Shown: piece after piece, positions 15,687 through 23,131 of the stretch | Position numbering within the stretch: the first letter of the stretch is position 1 | How the letters are laid out: the number at the start of each line of letters is the position of its first letter | From: Methylococcaceae bacterium UBA4132 | Lineage (GTDB): Bacteria > Pseudomonadota > Gammaproteobacteria > Methylococcales > Methylomonadaceae | NCBI GenBank assembly: GCA_002380945.1 | Contig: DFWO01000161.1 | Location: 1 to 40,848, forward strand | Length of the DNA stretch: 40,848 nt | Direction of reading: 5' to 3' | Translations under genes and position numbers: made by a program | The notes under the pieces: generated by a model | Told to the model about the DNA's origin: nothing | The model's database searches: none | The model's input: only the letters and a program-made list of their open reading frames with translations

Positions 15687-16001
15687 CGATGAAACGCTCT
15701 GCATTGGAACGATAAAAACTTGAAAATTGGGTAATTGAATAACAGTAGTCTATTAATCGCGATTGATGGGCTTCGTGCCTCAGCCCATCCTATTGCACTG
15801 TCAATGCCATTATGAAAGCAGCAGATATTAATCATCGGTTTTAATTAAAAAACTGAAATATATCAAAGGTTAGAAATGAAAAACCAGTTTATAATTTAAT
15901 ATTTTGGTTTTAATCATTTAACATCAAGCAGAGCTTGAAAAGTAGGCATTCCAAAACAGAGTTTGTCAACAAGACAGAAAATAATTATCAGGATATTGGC
16001 A
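15687..16001. other. Non-coding gap before the STAND gene
   Basis: No convincing gene is seen here. The stretch holds a degenerate palindrome tail (to about 15713), the GATGGGCT repeat at 15767-15793, and about 170 bases of AT-rich DNA that must contain the promoter of the metallophosphoesterase-STAND gene. AGGAT lies just before its ATG. No convincing -35/-10 pair could be picked. Confidence 0.5.
15767..15793 (+). repeat. GATGGGCT palindromic repeat, left copy
   Basis: A 27-base imperfect palindrome starts GATGGGCTTCGTGCC and ends AGCCCATCCT. It is the reverse complement, with one mismatch, of the copy at 18821-18847 on the other side of the STAND gene. Confidence 0.85.
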
Positions 16002-18791
16002 ATGAATCAAAAATTTACATGGTTACATTTATCAGATTTTCATGTTGGTTTAGATGAACATGGTCAAACGCAGTTGTTTCAATATATTATTAATCATGTA
16101 AAAGAGAAAAATAAAAATCCTGATTTTATTTTTATCACAGGTGACATTGCACAATCAGGACTTGAAAAAGAATATGAGAAATTTGGCACTGAATTTATAG
16201 AGCCTTTGCAAAAAAATTTAAGTGAAAATTGCAAAATTTTTGTTGTCGCTGGTAATCATGACACGGATAGAAATAAACAAAAATTTTTCACTCCTAGTGA
16301 GATTTTAAATACTACTAATTTCTTTGACCCGACAAAACAAGGTTTAGAAAACCGCCAGTTTTTATTACCGCGTTTTGAAAAATACAGAGACTTTCAGCAA
16401 TTATATTTTGATGGTGATTGGCTTAATTCTGAAAAAGGTTATTTTGTTTATCAAGATAAATTAAATGATATTCAATTAGGTATTGTCGGAATTAATACTG
16501 CTTGGCTTTCTAAAGATAATAATGACAAAGGCAATTTAACGGCGGGAAAAGCGATTATTGAATCCGCTTTAACAGAAATACAAAATTGTGAGGTAAAAAT
16601 TATTTTAGGACATCACCCGTTAGATTGGTTTTATGATAATAATCCTATTCGGTCTTTGTTTGCTAAAAATCAGATTATTTATTTGCATGGACATTTGCAT
16701 GAAGGTAATAAACGCTATGAGGAAAGTGCTGGACATCAATTTTTGGCTATTCAAAGCGGCGCATCATTTCAGGGGCGTGAAGATGAAAAATGGATAAATG
16801 GCTTATTATGGGCTGAATTAGATTTCGCCAATAAAAGCATTAATTTAGAGCCTTATAAGTGGAAAAGAAATAATCAAGAATGGGGTTTAGATAGCGATGC
16901 TTTTGATGAGGTATTTCGTAATGGTGGTGTTTGGAAATTACCTTTACCACAAAAGATACAAACTCCTGCAAATACATCAAAACCCGCTATAAAACAGCAC
17001 AAGCCTTTTAGTACGCCACAAGGTTGGGAAATTATAGATTTAGGTTCATTAAATAAACGTAAATCTGAACCCGATGAAGAAACGATTTTGAAATATTTTG
17101 ATGGACGGATTCCTAATTGGTCATTGGCATTATCAAACAAAATTCCCCGCCGTCAAATAGTCGATAACTTAACAAAAAAAATTAATGATTATGCTACAGC
17201 GAATAAGTCTAGTATTACTATTTTATTAGGCGCGGGGGGTGAAGGTAAAAGCACGGCTTTTTTACAAACTATTGAGGCAATTTTAAATTCAGCAAATACT
17301 TGGAAAGTGTTATATCACAAGGAAGAAAACAGTCAATTAAGCAAAAGCGTAATGAATGATTTGCCCAGTGATACTTATTGGCTAATTGCCTCCGATGATG
17401 CTGATTTAATTGCCGAAGATATTTATCAAGCGGCACAAACTCAAAAAGGACATATTCATTTTTTATTAGCGGCGCGTGATACCGATTGGTATGACCCTAA
17501 ATTAGAAAAATTAAAATGGAATACTGCATTTAGTAAATCGTATCACGAAGAAAGATTATCGGGGTTAATTGCCGAGGACGCGCAAAAAATTGTACAAGCG
17601 TGGGCAAATTATCAGCAAGATGGTTTAGGTAAATTAGCAGATTTACCGATTGACCAAGCGGCGCAAAAATTATTAAACGAAGCCAAATCAGATACAAAAC
17701 AAGAAGGTACATTTTTTGGTGCATTATTGCGGGTGCGTTATGGGGATGATTTAAAAGAACATATTAGAAAGTTATTAAATCGTTTAAGAGAACGGCAAGT
17801 TAAAGACTGTAAATATAATTTATTACAAGCCTTTGCTTATATTGCCGCGATGCACGCTGAAAACCAGTTGTTTTTATCCAAATTGGTCTTGGCATCTTTA
17901 TTAGAAATAGAACAAGGTAAATTGCGTTCTAAGGTATTACACCCTTTAGGTGAAGAGGCGGCGGCAAGTATGGCAGGGGAATACGTTTTTACGCGCCATC
18001 GGGCGATTGCGCAAACCACAGTGCAAATTTTAGAAGAAGAAACGGTTTATGGCATTGATATTGATGAAATCTATATTGAATTAGTTACAACGGCAGAAAG
18101 TATTTATCAAAAAGGTAATTATGTTACTAATTTAGCGGGCTGGCGTTATTTATCTGACCATTTTTTTGCAAAAGGTAGTAATACTCATAATTTAGCAATT
18201 CGTTTATCACAAAGTTTACTTAATTTAGATAAAACAAATTCTTATTTGCAAGTCAAACTAGCTCAACAATTTCGTAAAGCGGGACAGCCTGAGCAAGCAA
18301 TTAAAGTTTTTAGAAAGTCACCTATTGTTAATGATAGTAGAAGCTTTTTTTCTGAATGGGGGGTTGATGAGGGTATTGAAGATTGTCATGCCTTAAGTGT
18401 TTATTTAACAGGCTATTCTTTGGCAGATGAAGCTACAAAAAAGTTCCCTACCAATGATGATGCTAAAATTTGTCTCAATGGATTATCTATTGCGCTTAGT
18501 GAACTATTTAAAAAATACAACAGAGCTATTTTTATAGAAGCGTGTGGAGCCGCAGCACTATTAGGATTAAATGTTAAATATTTAGATGATAAAACCAAAC
18601 GTGAATTATTAAAAAGTAAACAAACTGCTGCTGAATTTAGTATTACAGAAACATCACTACAAGTTGCTTTAAAACGGATTCAAGAAGTAATGCAAATTAC
18701 CTATAATCAACGGGAAGCGGATTTGCCTGATTGGTTATTAAAACCCGATGATTTACATTTTGAAGGATTGAAATATTTATTGGGTATATAA
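16002..18791 (+). CDS. Metallophosphoesterase-STAND NTPase-repeat protein, candidate phage-defence protein
   Basis: The protein has 929 residues from the ATG at 16002, which has AGGAT upstream. An in-frame TTG at 15963 would add 13 residues before the normal domain start. Residues 5-245 are a calcineurin-like phosphoesterase with all five metal motifs: LSDFH (D12, H14), ITGDIA (D48), AGNHD (N85, H86), LGHHP (H204) and LHGHLH (H231, H233). A linker leads to a P-loop NTPase at about 375-600 with Walker A GAGGEGKS (410-417), Walker B WLIASDDAD (D465, D466) and a sensor-like LLAARDTDW (R492). The C-terminal 350 residues are helical, with TPR-like segments. Effector domain, STAND-like ATPase and repeats is the layout of Avs-type defence sensors. 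That role is inference. No membrane segment was seen. Confidence 0.85.
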   Translation: MNQKFTWLHLSDFHVGLDEHGQTQLFQYIINHVKEKNKNPDFIFITGDIAQSGLEKEYEKFGTEFIEPLQKNLSENCKIFVVAGNHDTDRNKQKFFTPSEILNTTNFFDPTKQGLENRQFLLPRFEKYRDFQQLYFDGDWLNSEKGYFVYQDKLNDIQLGIVGINTAWLSKDNNDKGNLTAGKAIIESALTEIQNCEVKIILGHHPLDWFYDNNPIRSLFAKNQIIYLHGHLHEGNKRYEESAGHQFLAIQSGASFQGREDEKWINGLLWAELDFANKSINLEPYKWKRNNQEWGLDSDAFDEVFRNGGVWKLPLPQKIQTPANTSKPAIKQHKPFSTPQGWEIIDLGSLNKRKSEPDEETILKYFDGRIPNWSLALSNKIPRRQIVDNLTKKINDYATANKSSITILLGAGGEGKSTAFLQTIEAILNSANTWKVLYHKEENSQLSKSVMNDLPSDTYWLIASDDADLIAEDIYQAAQTQKGHIHFLLAARDTDWYDPKLEKLKWNTAFSKSYHEERLSGLIAEDAQKIVQAWANYQQDGLGKLADLPIDQAAQKLLNEAKSDTKQEGTFFGALLRVRYGDDLKEHIRKLLNRLRERQVKDCKYNLLQAFAYIAAMHAENQLFLSKLVLASLLEIEQGKLRSKVLHPLGEEAAASMAGEYVFTRHRAIAQTTVQILEEETVYGIDIDEIYIELVTTAESIYQKGNYVTNLAGWRYLSDHFFAKGSNTHNLAIRLSQSLLNLDKTNSYLQVKLAQQFRKAGQPEQAIKVFRKSPIVNDSRSFFSEWGVDEGIEDCHALSVYLTGYSLADEATKKFPTNDDAKICLNGLSIALSELFKKYNRAIFIEACGAAALLGLNVKYLDDKTKRELLKSKQTAAEFSITETSLQVALKRIQEVMQITYNQREADLPDWLLKPDDLHFEGLKYLLGI

Positions 18792-18820
18792 AAAATACAT
18801 ACTATTTCTAAGCACGATAG

Positions 18821-18847
18821 GATGGGCTGAGGTACGAAGCCCATCTC
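18821..18847 (-). repeat. GATGGGCT palindromic repeat, right copy
   Basis: It begins AGGATGGGCTGAGGTACGAA and ends GCCCATC. It is the inverted partner of 15767-15793 with a single T/C difference. Together the two copies bracket the STAND gene at 209 bases before its ATG and 30 bases after its stop. Confidence 0.85.
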
Positions 18848-18904
18848 ACACTGTAAATGATAGGTTTTACTGCGTTTTACCCATGTAAATGAGAGAGAAA
18901 TAAC

Positions 18905-19117
18905 ATGAATACTTTGCAAGAAAGAATACATGATGAAATTAATGAACTCCCGATTAATTTACAAAAAGAAGTTTTCGATTTTATTTTATTTATAAAAAAT
19001 AAAATAGAGACAGAATCAGATAATGATTTTTTATCAAAAAATGCAGATGCAAAACAAGCGATTATTGAGGGTTTGAATACACCACTTGAGCAATGTTCTG
19101 AATATGTGGATTGGTGA
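18905..19117 (+). CDS. DUF2281-like antitoxin of a YoeB-type module
   Basis: The 70-residue acidic protein has the DUF2281-like start MNTLQERIHDEINELPINLQ followed by KEVFDFILFIKNK, then an acidic tail ending in CSEYVDW. Such proteins are the usual upstream partner of Txe/YoeB toxins. The stop overlaps the ATG of the toxin gene (TGATG), so translation is coupled. A purine-rich GAGAGAG sequence precedes the start. It appears intact, unlike its toxin. Expected role: to bind and neutralise the toxin and repress the pair. Confidence 0.75.
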   Translation: MNTLQERIHDEINELPINLQKEVFDFILFIKNKIETESDNDFLSKNADAKQAIIEGLNTPLEQCSEYVDW

Positions 19118-19362
19118 TGTATAAGATTTATTATACTAATCGTGCCAAGAAGGATGCCCAGTTAATAAAATCATCGAATTTAAACGATAAAGTTAAAGTG
19201 TTATTGGATTTAATCGCTCAAGACCCTTATATATATCCACCTGAATTTGAGTTTTTAAAAGGTGATTTGAAAGGAGCGATTTCGAGACGCATTAATAAAC
19301 AACATCGGCTTGTTTATCAGGTGCTAGAGGAAGAGTTGGCAATCAAGGTATTATTAATGTAG
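19117..19362 (+). pseudogene. Txe/YoeB-family toxin cut short by an amber codon
   Basis: The product is 81 residues from the ATG at 19117, which overlaps the antitoxin stop. The family core is intact: EFLKGDLKGAISRRINKQHR, then LVYQVLEEELAIKVLLM. YoeB-type mRNA interferases end in a conserved aromatic/basic residue plus x-H-Y, and the His is catalytic. Here TAG at 19360-19362 interrupts, and the next codons read T-H-Y-E then TAA (19375-19377). A single TGG-to-TAG change would explain it (LLM-W-THYE). The truncated protein should lack nuclease activity unless the amber codon is read through. An upstream in-frame TTG (19111) is an unlikely start. Confidence 0.8.
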
Positions 19363-19377
19363 ACGCATTATGAATAA

Positions 19378-19512
19378 TTACGGTATTTCATTCATTTTAA
19401 TAAAAATTTACTTATAACTAAAACGAGTAAGTAGACTAGATAAAGCGTAGCGGAATCTAGGAAAATTGACCCAGCAAGTAATAAATAATCCTAATTAATA
19501 AATAGGCTCACT
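19378..19512. other. Gap between the two toxin-antitoxin modules
   Basis: AT-rich and non-coding. At 19432-19462 it holds a stretch reading GTAGACTAGATAAAGCGTAG then CGGAATCTAGG, which resembles a dispersed repeat with TAGAT/ATCTA ends. No second copy was seen in this window. The ParD-like gene has an AGG ribosome-binding site at its right end. Confidence 0.4.
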
Positions 19513-19728
19513 ATGATTTCTGTCACTATTTCCGACCCATTGGCTGAGGCGGCAAATGTACAAGCTAAAATTTGCCATCGTGGTTTAGATGAACAAATAA
19601 ACTACTGGGCAAAAATTGGTAAAATTGCCGAAGAAAATCCCGATTTAAGTTTTGCATTTATTAAAGCTATTCTCCACGCACGAGAAGAAGTATTAGCGGG
19701 TCAAGTTGAACCTTATCAATTTGGCTAA
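19513..19728 (+). CDS. ParD-like antitoxin
   Basis: The 71-residue protein has a ribbon-helix-helix-like start, MISVTISDPLAEAANVQAK, then RGLDEQINYWAKIGKIAEENPDLSF, which matches the ParD-like antitoxin group (PF11903 type). An AGGCTC lies before the ATG. It is followed after one base by a RelE/ParE-type toxin reading frame that is frameshifted. The antitoxin itself looks complete and would be expected to bind its own promoter. Confidence 0.75.
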   Translation: MISVTISDPLAEAANVQAKICHRGLDEQINYWAKIGKIAEENPDLSFAFIKAILHAREEVLAGQVEPYQFG

Positions 19729-19729
19729 G

Positions 19730-19994
19730 ATGCAAATTATACAAACAAGGCAGTTTAAACAAACCGTTAAGAAACTCACGCCGAAACAAAAAGCAGAGCT
19801 TGATAAGGCAATCAAAACTATTATGGACAATCCTTTTATTGGTCAACAAAAATTTTGTCTGGGTTTATAAGTTTCGTATCAATAATCAGCTAACGCTATT
19901 GGCTTATAGCTATGAAGAACAGATTATTACCCTGACCTTACTCGCATTGGGAAGTCATGAGAACTTCTATCGAGACATCAAAAATTCTTTGTGA
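19730..19994 (+). pseudogene. RelE/ParE-family toxin with a frameshift
   Basis: The frame from ATG 19730 reads MQIIQTRQFKQTVKKLTPKQ then KAELDKAIKTIMDNPFIGQQK and then hits TAA at 19868-19870. The +1 frame continues the family sequence: VYKFRINNQLTLLAYSYEE, ITLTLLALGSHENFYRDIKN. The joint at about 19850 also lacks the usual K-G-D-L residues, so a small deletion not divisible by three is the likely cause. The toxin is therefore broken, while the upstream ParD-like antitoxin is intact. Confidence 0.85.
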
Positions 19995-20050
19995 AATTAA
20001 GAAATAATTTACCATTAACAAATTTAGATATAACCAACAACGAGTAAATC

Positions 20051-22867
20051 ATGGAAAAAACTTATTCACCTCACGCGATTGAACAACGCTGGTACGACAC
20101 TTGGGAAGCGAACGATTATTTCTCGGCTAAACCTGCCGATGAATCGTATTGCATTATGATTCCGCCGCCGAATGTGACAGGTAGTCTGCACATGGGTCAT
20201 GCGTTTCAAGATACGATTATGGATGCGTTGACCCGTTATCATCGGATGAAAGGCTATAGCACGTTGTGGCAAGCGGGGACTGACCACGCGGGGATTGCCA
20301 CGCAAATGGTGGTTGAACGCTTGTGTAATGCCGAAGGTAAAACGCGCCACGATTATGGGCGCGAAGAGTTTGTTAAAAAAGTTTGGCAATGGAAGGAAGA
20401 ATCAGGCGGCACGATTACGCGCCAGTTGCGCCGTATGGGTTCATCGTTGGATTGGTCACGCGAACGCTTTACGATGGATGACGGAATGTCGGATGCCGTG
20501 CAGGAGGTGTTTATTCGGCTGTATGAAGAAGGGCTGATTTATCGCGGTAAACGGCTGGTGAATTGGGATCCTGTGCTGCATACCGCTGTGTCGGATTTGG
20601 AAGTGTTGTCGGAAGAAGAAAACGGTTCGATGTGGCACTTGCGTTATCCGTTATCTAATGGTCAAGGGCATTTGATAGTTGCAACTACGCGCCCTGAAAC
20701 CATGTTAGGTGATGCGGCTGTGGCGATTCATCCGAATGATGAGCGTTATAAACATTTGTTGGGTGAGTTTGTTGAATTGCCTTTAACAGGTCGGCGCATT
20801 CCGATTATTGCCGATGATTATGTTGATCCTGAGTTTGGTACAGGTTGCGTAAAAATCACGCCCGCGCATGATTTTAATGATTATGGGGTGTGGACGCGCC
20901 ATCGTCATACCTCAGCTATGCAAGCCTTGCCACACGGTGGTTTGATTAATTTATTTACTGTCGATGCGGCGATTCGTGGCAATGAAGCAGAGGAGGGCGA
21001 TTTAATTCCTGCGGCTTATCAAGGTATGGATAGATTTGCAGCGCGTAAACAAATCGTTGCTGATTTAGACGCGGCGGGTTTGTTAGAAAAAATCGCTGAC
21101 CATAAGTTGATGGTGCCGCGCGGTGATAGAACAGGCGCGGTGATTGAGCCGTTATTGACTGACCAATGGTATGTGAAAGTTGCGCCATTGGCTGAACCTG
21201 CGATTGCCGCTGTGGAAAATGGTGATATTAAATTTGTGCCAGATAACTGGAAAAACACTTATTTTGACTGGATGCGTAATATTCAGGATTGGTGTATTTC
21301 GCGGCAAATTTGGTGGGGACATCGCATTCCTGCATGGTATGACGAGCTGGGTAATATTTATGTCGGGCGTTCAGAAGCAGCGATTCGTGAGCAACACAAT
21401 CTACCTGCGGACTACGTTTTAAAACAAGATGAAGATGTGCTGGATACTTGGTTTTCGTCGGCGTTATGGCCGTTTTCAACCTTGGGTTGGGATGGTAAAA
21501 ATGAACCTGATTATTTAAAAACCTTTTATCCAACTAGCGTTTTAGTCACAGGTTTTGACATCATTTTCTTCTGGGTTGCCCGTATGATTATGATGGGCTT
21601 GAAGTTTCAAGGGCAAGTGCCATTTAAAGAAGTCTATATTCATGGCTTGGTGCGTGATGCCGAAGGGCAAAAAATGTCTAAAACGAAGGGTAACGTGTTA
21701 GACCCGATTGATATTATCGACGGCATTGATTTAGAGTCATTAGTGACGAAACGTACTTATGGCATGATGCAAGATTTCAAAGCGAAAAAAATTGAGCAAG
21801 CCACACGCAAAGAGTTTCCAGATGGCATTCAATCTTACGGTACGGACGCGTTGCGGTTTACCTTTGCGTCGTTAGCGTCAACAGGTCGAGATATTCGTTT
21901 TGATTTGGCGCGTACCGAAGGGTATCGCAATTTCTGTAATAAATTATGGAATGCGGCACGGTATGTGTTGATGAACACCGAAGAACAAGATTGCGGTTTA
22001 TCGAATACACCGTGTAGTTATACGCAAGTGGATTATTGGATACAGTCGCGCTTGCAACAAGTGATTGTCACCACTAGCCACGCCATTGATAACTACCGTT
22101 TTGATTTAGCGGCACAAGCAATTTATGAGTTTACTTGGAATGAATACTGCGATTGGTATTTAGAATTAGCAAAAATATCGTTGCAGTCTGAGGATGAGGC
22201 GTTGCAACGCGGCACACGCAAAACTTTACTGAATGTTTTGGAAACCGTGTTACGTTTAGCTCATCCAATTATGCCGTTTATTACCGAAGAAATTTGGCAG
22301 CGGGTCGCGCCATTAGCAGGTGTTCAAGGCAATACCATTATGTTGCAAGCCTATCCTGTCGCCGATGAAGCACAGATTGATACGAATGCGATTGCCGAAA
22401 CCCAGTGGTTGATGCAGTTTATCCTTGGTGTGCGCCGTATTCGTGGGGAAATGAATATTGCCCCTAGTAAGCCATTGCCTGTATTATTGCAAAATGGTGG
22501 TGTTACCGATCAACAAAGTTTAACTAACAACCGTAGTTATTTAGAAAAATTGGCTCGCTTAGAGTCTATCACTTGGTTAAACCCTGATGAGGCAACGCCA
22601 GAATCTGCAATTGCCTTGATTGGTGAAATGAAAATTTTGATTCCAATGGCGGGTTTAATTGACAAAGAAGCAGAATTAGCCAGACTGGATAAAGAAATCC
22701 AAAAAATAACCAAGGAATTACCTAGAATTGAAGGTAAGTTAAGCAATCCCACGTTCATTGATAAAGCACCGCCCGATGTAATAGATAAAGAAAAAGCAAA
22801 ATTGGCGGATTTACAATCTATGCTTAATAATCTTGAGCAACAACAACGTAAAATCCAGTCGTTATAA
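20051..22867 (+). CDS. valS: Valyl-tRNA synthetase
   Basis: The 938-residue protein is close to the usual class Ia length. The HIGH-type motif appears as PPNVTGSLHMGHAF (about residue 38-51) and the KMSKS-type motif as KMSKTKGNVLDP. The editing (CP1) domain lies between them, with the TTRPET motif near residue 213 and an intact GTGCVKITPAHDFND. The C-terminal coiled-coil tRNA-binding arm is present (KEAELARLDKEIQKITKELP, ending LNNLEQQQRKIQSL). It charges tRNA-Val and edits threonine. It would normally follow holC, but here the 9.3-kb accessory insert separates them, so it probably has its own promoter in or near the decayed toxin region. A clear terminator follows. Confidence 0.97.
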   Translation: MEKTYSPHAIEQRWYDTWEANDYFSAKPADESYCIMIPPPNVTGSLHMGHAFQDTIMDALTRYHRMKGYSTLWQAGTDHAGIATQMVVERLCNAEGKTRHDYGREEFVKKVWQWKEESGGTITRQLRRMGSSLDWSRERFTMDDGMSDAVQEVFIRLYEEGLIYRGKRLVNWDPVLHTAVSDLEVLSEEENGSMWHLRYPLSNGQGHLIVATTRPETMLGDAAVAIHPNDERYKHLLGEFVELPLTGRRIPIIADDYVDPEFGTGCVKITPAHDFNDYGVWTRHRHTSAMQALPHGGLINLFTVDAAIRGNEAEEGDLIPAAYQGMDRFAARKQIVADLDAAGLLEKIADHKLMVPRGDRTGAVIEPLLTDQWYVKVAPLAEPAIAAVENGDIKFVPDNWKNTYFDWMRNIQDWCISRQIWWGHRIPAWYDELGNIYVGRSEAAIREQHNLPADYVLKQDEDVLDTWFSSALWPFSTLGWDGKNEPDYLKTFYPTSVLVTGFDIIFFWVARMIMMGLKFQGQVPFKEVYIHGLVRDAEGQKMSKTKGNVLDPIDIIDGIDLESLVTKRTYGMMQDFKAKKIEQATRKEFPDGIQSYGTDALRFTFASLASTGRDIRFDLARTEGYRNFCNKLWNAARYVLMNTEEQDCGLSNTPCSYTQVDYWIQSRLQQVIVTTSHAIDNYRFDLAAQAIYEFTWNEYCDWYLELAKISLQSEDEALQRGTRKTLLNVLETVLRLAHPIMPFITEEIWQRVAPLAGVQGNTIMLQAYPVADEAQIDTNAIAETQWLMQFILGVRRIRGEMNIAPSKPLPVLLQNGGVTDQQSLTNNRSYLEKLARLESITWLNPDEATPESAIALIGEMKILIPMAGLIDKEAELARLDKEIQKITKELPRIEGKLSNPTFIDKAPPDVIDKEKAKLADLQSMLNNLEQQQRKIQSL

Positions 22868-22875
22868 ATTAACAA

Positions 22876-22905
22876 TCAGGGTACGCAAAGTCTACCCTGA
22901 TTTTT
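22876..22905 (+). terminator. Intrinsic terminator of valS
   Basis: TCAGGGTA (22876-22883) and TACCCTGA (22893-22900) form an 8-bp stem with a 9-nt loop, followed directly by TTTTT. It lies 9 bases after the valS stop. Confidence 0.9.
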
Positions 22906-23131
22906 CACTACTAATAACTATAGGCATTATCTACATAAGCATTACAGTTTATAAAACAATGAGGTAAGCTTCGTTATTGATAATCTCGGGCGAGGAATTG
23001 ACTACATTGAGTGTTAAAATACAGCTCACATAAGTTTTATCTTTATGAAAAATCGATTAAGCTTCTCTAACTTACTGATTTTAAAAATTAAAGATGTTTA
23101 GATACTTAATGTACTAACAATATACGATTAA
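22906..23131. promoter_or_regulatory. Promoter region of the pil operon
   Basis: 226 bases between the valS terminator and pilB. TTGACT at about 22998 is a candidate -35, but the following -10 (TACAGC at 16 spacing) is weak. I saw no sigma-54 GG-N10-GC pair. The ribosome-binding site before pilB is not obvious either. Confidence 0.3.

Noticed and set aside
15454..15723. Frame of 89 residues overlapping the orphan antitoxin
   Set aside because: It reads through palindromic repeats in another frame, lacks a ribosome-binding site, and resembles no family.
15963..16001. TTG start extending the STAND protein by 13 residues
   Set aside because: The ATG at 16002 has AGGAT in front and the phosphoesterase domain begins directly after it.
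19800..19994. Separate 64-residue gene
   Set aside because: It is the second half of the frameshifted RelE/ParE toxin, not an independent gene.
10748..20050. Insert as an integrase-borne genomic island or prophage
   Set aside because: No integrase, transposase, phage or tRNA gene was found. The term accessory insert is used instead.
20066..21533. Several antisense frames opposite valS
   Set aside because: They are shadows of a highly conserved coding sequence, with no ribosome-binding sites or recognisable domains.
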